A stretch of DNA of 64,000 nucleotides, from positions 1,550,001 through 1,614,000 of the forward strand of contig NZ_JAMZFY010000001.1 of NCBI RefSeq assembly GCF_025457605.1. Direction: 5' to 3'. The position numbers were made by a program, and so were the translations under genes. Positions 42,294 to 51,518 of this stretch are shown in pieces. The DNA comes from Haloarcula laminariae (GTDB taxonomy: Archaea; Halobacteriota; Halobacteria; Halobacteriales; Haloarculaceae). The notes beneath the pieces were generated by a model that was not told the DNA's origin, did no database searches, and saw only the letters and a list, made by a program, of their open reading frames with translations. Positions within the stretch are counted from its first letter, which is position 1; every line of letters starts with the position of its first letter.

Positions 42294-42320
42294 GTGGCCG
42301 TCTTCGGGGGCCGGCCACAT
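42291..42320 (-). promoter_or_regulatory. Inverted repeat joining two candidate start codons
   Basis: On the minus strand the sequence reads ATGTGGCCG, eleven bases, CGGCCACAT, then G. The arms are perfectly complementary for nine bases. The upstream candidate ATG (42320) forms the outer 5' end of the stem, and the preferred ATG (42293) starts in the 3' arm. In RNA the stem would hold the start region. Confidence 0.4.
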
Positions 42321-42422
42321 AGCCTCTGTTCTTGTGACCCGTCTATCATACCGGATTAAGCCTGTTAATACCCGTGCTTCGGCAGCTATTTGCCCGCGGA
42401 TTCGCTACTTCAAGGGAGAGGA

Positions 42423-44528
42423 ATGGGACGATTATCAACACTCTTTGGGCCGGAACGGGTCGCCGTGATAGGGGCGTCAGAATCGGAGGGTTCTGTCGGC
42501 CGCGCCATCACGGAGAACCTGCTTGAATCGTACGAGGGCGAGGTTCTGGCGGTCAATCCGAACGCCGACGAGGTCCTCGGTCTCCCCTGTCGCGACGGTA
42601 TCGGGGAGGTCGACTCGCCGGGGACTGTCGACGTGGCCGTCGTCGTCGTACCGCCACAGATCGCCGTCGACGCTATCCGCCAGGCCGGCGAGGTCGGTAT
42701 CGGGAACGTCGTCGTCATCACCGCCGGCTTCGGCGAGACCGGCAGCGACGGGGCCGCCCGCGAGCGGGAGCTCCGCGAGGTGGCCGAGGAGTACGACCTC
42801 AACCTGGTGGGTCCCAACAGCCTCGGCGTGATGTCCACGCCGAAGGGGCTCAACGCGACCTTCGGCAACGAGATGGCCAACGAGGGCGACATCTCCTTCA
42901 TGAGCCAGTCCGGGGCGTTCGTGACGGCCGTCCTGGACTGGGCCGCCGAGCGCGACGTGGGCTTCAAGGACATCGTCTCGCTGGGCAACAAGGCGATACT
43001 GGACGAGGGCGACTTCGTCGAGGAGTGGGGCGAGGACCCCGAGACGGACGTCATCCTGGGCTATCTGGAGGACATCGAGGACGGCGGGGAGTTCATTCGC
43101 ACCTCGCGTGAGGTGACACAGGACACGCCCATCGTCGTCGTGAAGTCCGGTCGCACCGACGCCGGGGCCTCCGCCGCCGCCTCCCACACGGGGGCGATGG
43201 CCGGCTCCGAGCGGGCCTACGAGGCCGGCCTCGAACAGGCCGGAACGCTGCGCGTCGAGTCCGTCCAGGAGCTGTTCGACTACGCGCAGATTCTCTCGGG
43301 CCAGCCGCTGCCCGACGGCGAGGAAATCGCCATCGTCACGAACGCCGGCGGGCCCGGCGTGATGACGACCGACGCGGTGGGCGACTCGGACCTCTCGCTC
43401 GCTGAGTTCTCGGACGACACCTTCGAGACGCTCCAGGAGACGATGCCCGAGGCGGCCAACATCTACAACCCGGTCGACATCATCGGGGACGCCCCCGCGG
43501 AACGGTTCGAGTCGGCCCTGGAGACCGTCCTGGCCGACGAGAACGTCTCGATGGCCGTCGTCGTCGCCTGCCCGACCGCCGTGCTCTCCTTCGAGGAGCT
43601 GGCCGAGGTCGTCGTCGAGAAACAACGGGAGAGCGGGCTGCCCGTCGCGACGACGCTGATGGGCGGCAAGTCCGTCGGCGCCGGCCAGGAGATCCTCGCA
43701 CGGGCGGGCATCCCACAGTACTTCGACCCCGCCCGCGCCGTCGGCAGCCTGGACGCCCTGACCGAGTACCGCAACATCTCCGAACGGGAGTTCCAGGAGC
43801 CGGACACCTTCGACGTGGACCGCGAGCGCGCCCGCGAAATCCTCCAGAGCGCGACCCGCCGGGACACGAACCGCCTGGGCGTCGAGGCGATGGAGCTGCT
43901 CGACGCCTACGGCATCCCGACCCCGCAGGGCGCCGTCGTCGACTCGCCCGGCGAGGCCGAGGCCATCGCCGAGGACATCGGCGACGACGTGGTGATGAAA
44001 ATCGTCAGCCCCGACATCCTCCACAAGTCGGACATCGGCGGCGTCGAGGTCGGCGTCCCGCCCGAGGAGGTCCGGGACACCTACGAGGACCTCGTCGTCC
44101 GGGCACGGAACTACCAGTCCGACGCCACCATCCTGGGCGTGCAGGTCCAGGAGATGGTCGACCTTGAGGCGGGCACCGAGACCATCCTCGGGATGAACCG
44201 GGACCCGCAGTTCGGCCCGCTACTGCTCTTTGGCCTCGGTGGTATTTTCGTGGAGGTCCTCGAAGATACAACCGTCAGGGTCGCGCCAGTCAGCGAGCCC
44301 GAGGCCAGTGCCATGCTTGACGACATCGAATCCGCGCCGCTGTTGCAAGGGGCACGGGGCCGCGAACCGGTCGACAGGGACGCCCTCGTCGAGACGGTCC
44401 AGCGGCTCTCGCAGCTGGTCACCGACTTCCCGGCCATCGTCGAACTGGACATCAACCCGCTCGTCGCGACGCCCGACGGCGTCAAGGCGGTCGACCTGCG
44501 GCTCACGCTCGACCAGGAGGAACTATGA
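42423..44528 (+). CDS. acd: ADP-forming acetyl-CoA synthetase (acyl-CoA synthetase, NDP-forming)
   Basis: 701 aa. Makes acetate and ATP from acetyl-CoA, ADP and phosphate (reversible), the main energy-conserving acetate step in haloarchaea. Domain order is as in fused alpha-beta enzymes: CoA-binding (VAVIGASESEGSVGRAI), succinyl-CoA-ligase-like with the phospho-His in AASHTGAMAGSE, then an ATP-grasp-like beta part (VVMKIVSPDILHKSDIGGV, LLFGLGGIFVEVLED). The ATG at 42423 has a GGAGAGG match just upstream; an earlier in-frame ATG (42390) is rejected. It overlaps the next gene by four bases. Confidence 0.92.
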   Translation: MGRLSTLFGPERVAVIGASESEGSVGRAITENLLESYEGEVLAVNPNADEVLGLPCRDGIGEVDSPGTVDVAVVVVPPQIAVDAIRQAGEVGIGNVVVITAGFGETGSDGAARERELREVAEEYDLNLVGPNSLGVMSTPKGLNATFGNEMANEGDISFMSQSGAFVTAVLDWAAERDVGFKDIVSLGNKAILDEGDFVEEWGEDPETDVILGYLEDIEDGGEFIRTSREVTQDTPIVVVKSGRTDAGASAAASHTGAMAGSERAYEAGLEQAGTLRVESVQELFDYAQILSGQPLPDGEEIAIVTNAGGPGVMTTDAVGDSDLSLAEFSDDTFETLQETMPEAANIYNPVDIIGDAPAERFESALETVLADENVSMAVVVACPTAVLSFEELAEVVVEKQRESGLPVATTLMGGKSVGAGQEILARAGIPQYFDPARAVGSLDALTEYRNISEREFQEPDTFDVDRERAREILQSATRRDTNRLGVEAMELLDAYGIPTPQGAVVDSPGEAEAIAEDIGDDVVMKIVSPDILHKSDIGGVEVGVPPEEVRDTYEDLVVRARNYQSDATILGVQVQEMVDLEAGTETILGMNRDPQFGPLLLFGLGGIFVEVLEDTTVRVAPVSEPEASAMLDDIESAPLLQGARGREPVDRDALVETVQRLSQLVTDFPAIVELDINPLVATPDGVKAVDLRLTLDQEEL

Positions 44529-45595
44529 CCGACACGCTACTCGTCACATCAACCGAAGAAGGCATCGGCAAGACAGCAATCACCATCGCGCTCGCGAAGG
44601 CCGCACAGGCGGCCGACAGGGACGTCGGCTACATGAAACCGAAGGGGACGCGGCTCCAGAGCGCCGTCGGCAAGACCCGCGACGAGGACCCGATGCTCGC
44701 GCGCGAGCTGTTGGACTTCGACGCCGAGATACACGAGATGGAGCCCATCGTCTACTCGCCGACCTTCGTCAAGGAGGCCGTCCGCGGCCGCGAGGACCCC
44801 GCGGAACTGCGCGAGCGCGTCATCGAGAACTTCGAGAAGCTGTCGGAGGACCGGGATACGATGCTCGTCGAGGGGAGCGACCGCCTGGAGACGGGCGGCA
44901 TCGTCGACCTCACCGACGCGGACATCGCCGAGGCAATCGACGCCCGCGTGTTGCTGGTCTGTGGCTACACGACGCCCGCCGACGCGGACGAGGTGCTCGC
45001 CGCGGCCGACCAGCTGGGCGAGCGGCTCTCCGGGGTCGTGTTCAACGGCGTCACCGAGTCGGCCATGGACGAACTCGTCGACGACGTCATCCCCTTCCTC
45101 GAAGGGCGTGGCGTGTCGGTCTACGGCGCGCTCCCGCGGGTGCAGGACCTCTCCGGCATCACCGTCGGCGACCTCGCCCGCAGCCTGGGCGCGGACGTGC
45201 TCACCAGCGAGGCCCCGACCGACGTTCACGTCGAGCGGTTCACTGTGGGCGCGATGGGCGGCAACAAGGCCCTCGACCAGTTCCGGCGGACGCGCGACGC
45301 CGTGATGATAAGCGGCGGCGACCGCTCGGAGGTCCAGACGGCCGCCCTGGAGGCGTCGGGAATCAAGGCGCTGTTGCTGACCGGCGGATTCCGGCCGGCC
45401 AGCGCCGTGCTGGGCCGGGCCGAGAAGGAGAACGTGCCCATCCTGCTGGTCCAGTCCGACACCCGGACCACTATCGACCGAGTGGAGGACGTGCTCCACT
45501 CGGGGCGCACCCGCGACGCGGAGACCGTCACGCGGATGCAGGAGCTCCTCGGCGACGGCGTCGACGTCAACTCCTTGCTCCGGCTCTCGGAGTAG
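44525..45595 (+). CDS. BioD-like / DRTGG-domain protein (phosphotransacetylase N-terminal type)
   Basis: 356 aa. The N-terminal part is a P-loop NTPase of the dethiobiotin-synthetase type (LVTSTEEGIGKTAITIALAKA), with YMKPKGTR and LVEGSD. The C-terminal ~120 residues form a DRTGG domain (VGAMGGNKALDQFRRT, MISGGDRSEVQTAALE). The combination equals the N-terminal region of long phosphate acetyltransferases but lacks the catalytic Pta domain. The gene overlaps acd by four bases, so it probably regulates or helps acetyl-CoA/acetate conversion. A biotin role is less likely: bioB is nearby but on the other strand with its own promoter. Confidence 0.82.
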   Translation: MTDTLLVTSTEEGIGKTAITIALAKAAQAADRDVGYMKPKGTRLQSAVGKTRDEDPMLARELLDFDAEIHEMEPIVYSPTFVKEAVRGREDPAELRERVIENFEKLSEDRDTMLVEGSDRLETGGIVDLTDADIAEAIDARVLLVCGYTTPADADEVLAAADQLGERLSGVVFNGVTESAMDELVDDVIPFLEGRGVSVYGALPRVQDLSGITVGDLARSLGADVLTSEAPTDVHVERFTVGAMGGNKALDQFRRTRDAVMISGGDRSEVQTAALEASGIKALLLTGGFRPASAVLGRAEKENVPILLVQSDTRTTIDRVEDVLHSGRTRDAETVTRMQELLGDGVDVNSLLRLSE

Positions 45596-45711
45596 CCACC
45601 GTTTCCGCTGCGGTTTCAGGCTTTGATAACGGGCTACAGCGCGGTCATCCCCCGAAATCTCCAGTCGAAACTCACCTCACCTTTTTGGTTATCGGCCCGC
45701 TAATTATGGGT

Positions 45712-45762
45712 GGAGCCTCTCCGGCTCCGTAGTGTCACACGTTCGGGGACTCCGGTCCCCGA
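45712..45762. terminator. Two hairpins between the acd operon and bioB
   Basis: GGAGCC (45712-45717), five-base loop, GGCTCC (45723-45728), and TCGGGGAC (45743-45750), loop TCCG, GTCCCCGA (45755-45762), followed by CTTGTTCCCTTT. The convergent genes acd operon (ends 45595) and bioB (ends 45835) bracket them, so they are probable transcription ends. The remainder of 45596-45834 shows no gene. Confidence 0.5.
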
Positions 45763-45834
45763 CTTGTTCCCTTTGTGCGCGGCTTCAGTATTTCCGCTGA
45801 CCTCGAAAGGACCGGTACAGCGCCGTAGCCCCAC

Positions 45835-46950
45835 TCAGCCGTCGGACTGCAGTTCGGCGTTGCTCTGTGCGCTGCCTGCCGCGGTCTCGGGCGCGGTCGC
45901 GTCGTCGCCGCGCTCTTTGACCCGCTCGGGGTCGAACTCGTTCGTTCCCGTGTTGGGCTCCAGGCCGGCTTCCTCGACGATTTCGATGTCGTCGGCGGGG
46001 GACTGGCCCTCGGTCGTCAGGTAGTCGCCGGTGAGGATGCCGTCCGCGCCCGCCTCCAGGGCGGCGACCTGGCCCTCGGTGTCGAGGTTGGCCTCGCGGC
46101 CGCCGGTCAGCCGCACGCGGGCATCCGGATGTAAGAGCCGGTAGACGGCGACGGTCCTGACGACTTCTTCGGTCGTGATGTCGGGGAGACCCCGTTCGGC
46201 CATCGGCGTCCCCTTGACGGGGTTGAGGACGTTCACCGGGAGCGAGGCGACGCCGATGTCCTGGAGGGCCACGGCGGCGTCCACGCGGTCGGTCGGGGAC
46301 TCGCCCATCCCCAGGATGACGCCGGCACAGAGGTCCATCCCGGCCTCCTTGGCGACCTCCAGCGTCTCGACGCGGTCCTCGAAGCTGTGGGTTCCGACGA
46401 CTTCGGGGAAGTATCGCGGGGAGGTCTCGATGTTGTGATTGTAGTGGTTGAGCCCTTCCTCGGCCAGAATCGCGGCCTCCTCCTCGGTCAGGATGCCGAG
46501 CGAGGCGTCGACCTCCACGTCGGTCTCGTCCCGCACGAGTCGGATGGCCTCCAGTACCTCCTCCCACTCCTCTGGGCGCCGTTCCTTGGAGACGCCCTTC
46601 TCGGCGAGGACGATGCCGAACCGCTGGGAGCCGTCCCGCTCGGCCCGCTTTGCGGCTTCGAGTATCTTCTCCGGCCCGAGGAAGCCGTAGTCGTCGATGC
46701 CGGTGTCGAAGTGGACAGACTGGGCACAGAAGCCACAGTCCTCCGCGCAGTTGCCGGCCTTCGCGTTCACGATGGAGCAGGCGTCGACGGTGCCATCGCC
46801 CAGCGCGGCGCGTACGGCGTCCGCGCCCGCGGCGACTGCGTCGACGGGCTGGGCGATCAGCGCTAGCCCGTCCCGCCGGTCGAGCGTCTCCCCGTCCAGT
46901 ACGCGCCGCACTGCGTCGTCGACAGTCCTGTTACCCGTTTCGTAAACCAC
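45835..46950 (-). CDS. bioB: Biotin synthase
   Basis: 371 aa. Radical SAM enzyme that inserts sulfur into dethiobiotin. The SAM-cluster motif GNCAEDCGFCAQS (CxxxCxxC, about residues 67-79) and the substrate/cluster motifs YNHNIETSPRYF, CAGVILGMGE and VNVLNPVKGTPM are present, with RLTGGRE near the C-terminus. A ~40-residue acidic tail beyond the barrel is longer than in bacteria. It stands alone: no bioA, bioD or bioF is nearby, though the biotin enzyme pccB is encoded 13 kb away. Confidence 0.95.
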   Translation of the reverse strand: MVYETGNRTVDDAVRRVLDGETLDRRDGLALIAQPVDAVAAGADAVRAALGDGTVDACSIVNAKAGNCAEDCGFCAQSVHFDTGIDDYGFLGPEKILEAAKRAERDGSQRFGIVLAEKGVSKERRPEEWEEVLEAIRLVRDETDVEVDASLGILTEEEAAILAEEGLNHYNHNIETSPRYFPEVVGTHSFEDRVETLEVAKEAGMDLCAGVILGMGESPTDRVDAAVALQDIGVASLPVNVLNPVKGTPMAERGLPDITTEEVVRTVAVYRLLHPDARVRLTGGREANLDTEGQVAALEAGADGILTGDYLTTEGQSPADDIEIVEEAGLEPNTGTNEFDPERVKERGDDATAPETAAGSAQSNAELQSDG

Positions 46951-47120
46951 GGGTCAAATGTCAGTTGACGGCCTGATAAGGATTCGGGTGGCGGGCGTCT
47001 CAGCTCACCGGGACCGCACACTCCGTCCAGCCGAGCGTGTCGGCGCGTTGCTCGGAGACGTGCTGTTCCCCTTCGGACATCACCCGCGTGATTGGCTACG
47101 GGCATTGGAACACCAACTCA

Positions 47121-48434
47121 CTATTCCGGGCTCTGGTCCTCCCCGGGTTCGCCGGACGGCGCGTCTCGGGCGTGGTCGAGCCAGTTCATCACTGGATTGA
47201 CCGAGACGCCGTGAACGACGATAGAGGTGAGAACCACGAATCCGACCAGCGCCCACAGCACCTCGGCGGCGACGAGCAGCTGTCGCTCCTCGAACCCCGC
47301 CTCGGTGAGGGCGAACGCGAGGTAGTAGAACGACCCGATGCCACGGATACCGAACGAGGAGACGACGATGCGTTCCTTCCACGGCATGGGGGTTCCGACC
47401 AGTCCGACCAGCCCCGCCACCGGACGGACCACGAAGACGAGGACGAGACCGACCACCACTTCGACCCAGGTTAGCGGGGCGAAGAGCCCGCCGACGATTA
47501 CCCCGCCGAACAGCACCAGGACGGCCGCCATCACGATACGTTCCACCATCTCGGCGTAATCGTGGAGTGCTTCGTAGTACTCGTGTCTCCACTCGTAGTG
47601 CCGGAGCGTCAGCGCGGCGACGAACACTGCGATGAACCCGTATCCGTTGAGGAGTTCGGTCACGCCGTACGTGAAGAGCGTCGCCGCCAGCGCTTCCGCC
47701 CCCTCCATGACTTTGCCGAGCTGCGTCGTGACGGGGCCGCGGAAGATGACCCGGGCGACGACCCGTCCGGCGAGATAGCCGATGACGATACCGACAGTAA
47801 TCTCGTAGAGCACGTGAACGAGAAACCACTCGCCGACCCACTCCAGCGACGACGCCCCGGTCGCGGCGGCCATCGCGATAGCGAGGTGTGTGAAGGGGAA
47901 CGCCAGCCCGTCGTTGAGCCCCGCTTCCGACGTCAGTGTGAACCTGATTTCGCCCTCCTGGTCCGCCGGGTCCATCTCCTCGTCTACCGCTTCGGTCGGC
48001 GGTGACGCCTGTACGTCCGAAGCCAGCACGGGGTCGGTGGGTGCGACGACGGCACCGAGAAGAATCGCTGTCGGGAGCAACATTCCGAGGACGCCCCACC
48101 CGAGGAGCGCGGTAGCGGCGATAGTGAGCAGCATCGTCACGCCGAGCAGTCGCCACGTGTTCGACCAGGCGTGCCAATCGAACGGGCGGTCGAGTTTCAA
48201 CCCCGCTCCCATTAGGGCGATTATCACGACGAACTCGGTGAGCCGTTTGGCGATGTCCCCGTGTGTGGCGGGGTCCGGGATTTCGACGCCGAGGGGCAAC
48301 GAGAACAGTATCGCGCCGGCGGCCACGTATATGATAGGGAACGACAGCGGCTCGTCTGCGAGCACCCGCGGCAAGACCACTGCCCCGAACATGGCGAGAC
48401 CGACGAGCGTCAGAATGACTTCGTATACGGCCAT
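47121..48434 (-). CDS. CPA1-type Na+(K+)/H+ antiporter
   Basis: 437 aa with about 12 membrane segments. Motifs of the CPA1 (NhaP-like) family are clear: GAVVAPTDPVLASDVQ on the ion-binding helix, LTSEAGLNDGLAFPF for the Glu/Asn-Asp pair, and SFGIRGIGSFYYLAF near the C-terminus. Extrudes Na+ (or K+) using the proton gradient, important for the high-salt cytoplasm. The first segment starts MAVYEVILTLVGLAMFGAVV, so the ATG at 48434 is well placed. Neighbours are not functionally linked. Confidence 0.9.
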   Translation of the reverse strand: MAVYEVILTLVGLAMFGAVVLPRVLADEPLSFPIIYVAAGAILFSLPLGVEIPDPATHGDIAKRLTEFVVIIALMGAGLKLDRPFDWHAWSNTWRLLGVTMLLTIAATALLGWGVLGMLLPTAILLGAVVAPTDPVLASDVQASPPTEAVDEEMDPADQEGEIRFTLTSEAGLNDGLAFPFTHLAIAMAAATGASSLEWVGEWFLVHVLYEITVGIVIGYLAGRVVARVIFRGPVTTQLGKVMEGAEALAATLFTYGVTELLNGYGFIAVFVAALTLRHYEWRHEYYEALHDYAEMVERIVMAAVLVLFGGVIVGGLFAPLTWVEVVVGLVLVFVVRPVAGLVGLVGTPMPWKERIVVSSFGIRGIGSFYYLAFALTEAGFEERQLLVAAEVLWALVGFVVLTSIVVHGVSVNPVMNWLDHARDAPSGEPGEDQSPE

Positions 48435-48611
48435 CCGGTCGTGACTAGCGAACCCACCGGTGAAAATACTATTGGAGAATTGTCAGCTTTGGACGGCTCG
48501 CAGTTCAGTAGCGCCGGCTCGTTCCCGACAGCGCGGAACCGGCCTCATTGCCGCGATGGGCAATGCTCGACCCGGCGGTGTCAACGACCGTAAATACCGT
48601 CTGCCCCGGCC

Positions 48612-49421
48612 TCAGTACAGGTCTTCGAGGTCCTCGGCCGTGTCCGCGTGTTGCTCGCCGGGGAACTCGCCCGACTCGACGGCGTCGACGTAGTCGCCGA
48701 CAGCGGACCTGACTTCGCTTCGAACGTCGCCGAACTGCTCGGCGAAGGGCGGCGACGACTCGGCCAGTCCCACCACGTCGGTAAAGACGAGCACTTGCCC
48801 GTCACAGTCACCGCCGGCGCCGATGCCGATGGTCGGAATATCGAGGGCTTCGGTGACCTGTGCGCCGAGGTTCGTTGGGACGTGTTCGAGCACGAGCGCG
48901 AACGCGCCGGCGTCCTCGTGGGCCCGCGCGAGTTCGAGTATCTCCGTGGCCTCTTCCCGGTCGGTCGCCTGCTGGGTGTAGCCGGTCTGATTCACGCTCT
49001 GGGGTGTCAGACCCAGATGCGCCATCACGGGGATACCCAGGTCGTCGAGCCGCTCGGTGAGTTCGACGGTGTGGGGGCCCGACTCCAGTTTGACGGCGTT
49101 GGCGCCTTCCTCCTTGAGCATCCGCCCGCAGTTTTTCACGCTCTCGGCCTCGTCCGCGCCGATAGAGAGGAACGGCATATCGGCGACGACCAGGGCGTCG
49201 TCGGTCCCCCGCGCCACGGCGCCGACCCGGGAGGCTATCTCGTCGACGGTGACCGGAAGCGTGTCCTCGTAGCCCAGCACGGCGTTGCCCACGCTGTCGC
49301 CGACGAGAATCATGTCTACCCCGGCGCCCTCGACGAGTGCCGCCGTCGCCGCGTCGTAGGCCGTCAGCATCGCAATCTGTTCGTCACCGGCCATCTCCTG
49401 CACGTCCCGAACCGTGGTCAT
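48612..49421 (-). CDS. panB: 3-methyl-2-oxobutanoate hydroxymethyltransferase
   Basis: 269 aa. Adds a hydroxymethyl group from methylene-tetrahydrofolate (or pterin) to ketoisovalerate for pantothenate and CoA. Family motifs: MLTAYDAATAALVEGAGVD, the metal/substrate region VGDSVGNAVLGYEDTLPVT, MAHLGLTPQS and GIGAGGDCDGQVLVFTDVVGL. Starts MTTVRDVQEM at 49421; the longer frame to 49619 reads antisense into the 49447 gene and is rejected. It lies 25 bases downstream of the gene at 49447, so the two are likely cotranscribed. Confidence 0.95.
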   Translation of the reverse strand: MTTVRDVQEMAGDEQIAMLTAYDAATAALVEGAGVDMILVGDSVGNAVLGYEDTLPVTVDEIASRVGAVARGTDDALVVADMPFLSIGADEAESVKNCGRMLKEEGANAVKLESGPHTVELTERLDDLGIPVMAHLGLTPQSVNQTGYTQQATDREEATEILELARAHEDAGAFALVLEHVPTNLGAQVTEALDIPTIGIGAGGDCDGQVLVFTDVVGLAESSPPFAEQFGDVRSEVRSAVGDYVDAVESGEFPGEQHADTAEDLEDLY

Positions 49422-49446
49422 GTGCGTGGCCGGGCGCTCCGGGGTA

Positions 49447-49668
49447 TTACGTGTTCGGGTCGTCGCCGAGCAGCCCCATGTCACGGCCGAGCCGGTCCGT
49501 GAGCGCCTCCAGTATCTCGGGGTCGACCTCGGCGACGGCATCGCCGTCGTGGAGCTGTTCGTTGTGCCGTTCCACGGCCGCCTCGACGTCCTCGAACGGG
49601 ACCTGCGTGCGCGTCTCACAGGCCGTACAGACGACCGGTATCTCGGGTATATCTCCGTCGGCAGTCAT
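49447..49668 (-). CDS. Small conserved haloarchaeal protein
   Basis: 73 aa. Two cysteines in VVCTACETRTQV form one zinc-knuckle half, followed by a helix DVEAAVERHNEQLHDG and an acidic end. No function known to me. It overlaps nothing and starts 25 bases upstream of panB. It is divergent from the 75-residue membrane protein at 49753 over an 84-base region. Confidence 0.72.
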   Translation of the reverse strand: MTADGDIPEIPVVCTACETRTQVPFEDVEAAVERHNEQLHDGDAVAEVDPEILEALTDRLGRDMGLLGDDPNT

Positions 49669-49752
49669 AGCCGGCGGTTTGCGACGGGCGGGGAAATAAG
49701 AGTCGACTCCCGAACCGCAACCGCCTTGCCACCCCGCTCGGAACACACGGCC

Positions 49753-49980
49753 GTGCCAGCAGTCGAGAAAACGGACCCCGACGGCGTCGACTTCGGCTGG
49801 GTGATGCAGACCACCTTCGTGACGACCATCCTGCTGGGGTCGCCCGTCGTCGCCGCCGCCTCGCTCGGGACCCGGCTCCCGACGTGGACCAGCCGCGCGA
49901 TGTTCGCGGTCCGCGTCGGCGCGGTCATCTGGATACTGACCGCCGTCTCCGTCTACCTCTACGCCCGATACCGTCGCTGA
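49753..49980 (+). CDS. DUF5822-type small membrane protein
   Basis: 75 aa from a GTG start (VPAVEKTDPDGVDFGWVMQTT). Two hydrophobic helices, TFVTTILLGSPVVAAAS and RVGAVIWILTAVSVYLYARY, so it lies in the membrane. I recall this motif pattern (DPDGVDFGWVMQTTF) as the haloarchaeal DUF5822. Function unknown. Its end overlaps the convergent HAD gene by 22 bases. Confidence 0.78.
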   Translation: MPAVEKTDPDGVDFGWVMQTTFVTTILLGSPVVAAASLGTRLPTWTSRAMFAVRVGAVIWILTAVSVYLYARYRR

Positions 49981-50501
49981 TCGAACTCCTGCGCCCAGGC
50001 AAACGCCATCCCCGCGCGGCGTGCCGCCTCCCTGTCCCGCTCGGAGTCACCGACGAACACCGTCGACTCCGCCGGCGTTCCGAGCGCGTCGGCAACCGTC
50101 AGGAGCCCCTCGGGGTCCGGCTTCTCAGAGCCCAGCGTGTCCCGTCCGACGACCGACGCTATCGCGTCCGCTATGTCGTGTACGTCAAGCGCCACTCGGC
50201 AGGCCGACTCCGCGTTCAGCGAACAGACGCCCACGGGAACGTCGTGTGGGAGGCCGTCGGCGAGAGCCAGCCGCGTCGACCTGCGAGCGCCCGCGCGCTC
50301 GTACTCGGCGATTGTCGCCTCGACGGCCTCCCGATGGCCGGTCGTCTCGGCCAGTTCCAGCAGCCCCCAGAGGTCCGCTCCGTCGGGGGAAATCCCGTTG
50401 TCCCTGAGAACGGCGGCGACGTCGCTGGTCACTATCTCCCAGTCGACGGCGAGGTCGACCAGCGTCCCGTCGAGGTCGTAGACGACCGCGTCGTGAGTCA
50501 C
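49959..50501 (-). CDS. HAD-family phosphatase (phosphoglycolate phosphatase-like)
   Basis: 180 aa. Motif I YDLDGTLVDLAVDW supplies the nucleophilic Asp. Motif III Lys is in GSEKPDPEGLLTVADALG, and motif IV is VFVGDSERDREAARRAGM. A small cap lies between. It hydrolyses a phosphorylated metabolite such as phosphoglycolate or a sugar phosphate; the precise substrate is not readable. It is tail to tail with the DUF5822 gene and overlaps it. Confidence 0.88.
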   Translation of the reverse strand: MTHDAVVYDLDGTLVDLAVDWEIVTSDVAAVLRDNGISPDGADLWGLLELAETTGHREAVEATIAEYERAGARRSTRLALADGLPHDVPVGVCSLNAESACRVALDVHDIADAIASVVGRDTLGSEKPDPEGLLTVADALGTPAESTVFVGDSERDREAARRAGMAFAWAQEFDQRRYRA

Positions 50502-50634
50502 AGCGGTGGTACGGCGCCGCTTCGCAAATGCGCTTCGGCGTGTCGATAGCGCTATCGTACCGCTCGAAACGGTAAAATCCCGTTCGCGCTCCGACTGTGG
50601 GAGCGTGTGTATCGCTCTTCAGTGGTTGCGATAG

Positions 50635-51135
50635 CTACCGGGACTCGGCGAGTTCGATGTCGAGAAACCCTTCGATTTCGGCGATGGTCGAGCCCTTGAC
50701 GTTCGCCTGAACTGCGCGGCCCTGCTCGACGGCGAGAACGTCGTCTTCGGAGAGGTCCAGCTCGTCGGCGAGTTCCCCGGTCTTGAGGCCCGCGTCCTGT
50801 CGGGCGTCGGTGACGCGGGACCCGTAGTCGCTGACCAGGTAGGGGAGCTGGTCGGCGTCGTAGTCGGCGCCGTCCTCCCAGTGGGAGCTGTCGGCGGACT
50901 GGGAGTCCTGCATCTTCGCGGCGTTCTGGGCCGCGCGCCGTCTGCGCTCCTGGTCCTCCGACGTGTCGCTCCCGCCCTGGCTCCGGTCGGTCTCGCCGTG
51001 GTTCTGTGCGCAGTCACCACAGAGCTCCAGCGTCGCGCCGGCGACGCTGGCGGTCTGTGTGTCGCCCTCGGCGCCGCAGAGTTCGCAGCTCCCGCCGGCG
51101 CTGTCGCCCCCGCTGCCGGTCGAGTATTTGGCCAT
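50635..51135 (-). CDS. Archaeal multiprotein bridging factor (aMBF1)
   Basis: 166 aa. An N-terminal zinc ribbon (CELCGAEGDTQ ... LELCGDCAQNHG, about 17-45), a charged linker, and a C-terminal Cro/C1-type HTH (VTDARQDAGLKTGELADELDLSEDDVLAVEQGR). This domain order is the archaeal MBF1, a basal transcription and ribosome-linked protein. The ATG at 51135 (MAKYSTGSGGDS) gives the conserved N-terminus; the longer frame upstream runs antisense through tRNA-Leu and is rejected. Confidence 0.93.
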   Translation of the reverse strand: MAKYSTGSGGDSAGGSCELCGAEGDTQTASVAGATLELCGDCAQNHGETDRSQGGSDTSEDQERRRRAAQNAAKMQDSQSADSSHWEDGADYDADQLPYLVSDYGSRVTDARQDAGLKTGELADELDLSEDDVLAVEQGRAVQANVKGSTIAEIEGFLDIELAESR

Positions 51136-51267
51136 GCCCCCGGTAGCGGTTTCGTCATATTTGAAACGTCCGGTTCGACGGAGTGGCAAGCCCTCCCGGA
51201 CCGGGACGTAAACGAAAGCCCTTTTATCCGACCGCGGGATACGATTTATTGCAGTAAGACGCAGCAA

Positions 51268-51352
<85 letters not shown>

Positions 51353-51518
51353 TACTTCTGTCGCGAGCCACTCCGCGAGCGACTGCGTTGCTGACGAGCG
51401 GAGAGTCTTCGAACGGGTCGAACACGAACGCAGTTCTGGGAGGCTCGTTGGCCTACGAAATTCAACTGTGATAATTTAGCCGGTGGCTTTTTAATCATGC
51501 ACACGTCAATTATTGCCA

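Noticed and set aside
47000-47080. 26-residue frame upstream of bioB on the minus strand (starts MSEGEQHVSE)
   Set aside because: Too short to support, with no conserved motif or clear promoter. Composition is plausible, so proteomics or conservation could revive it.
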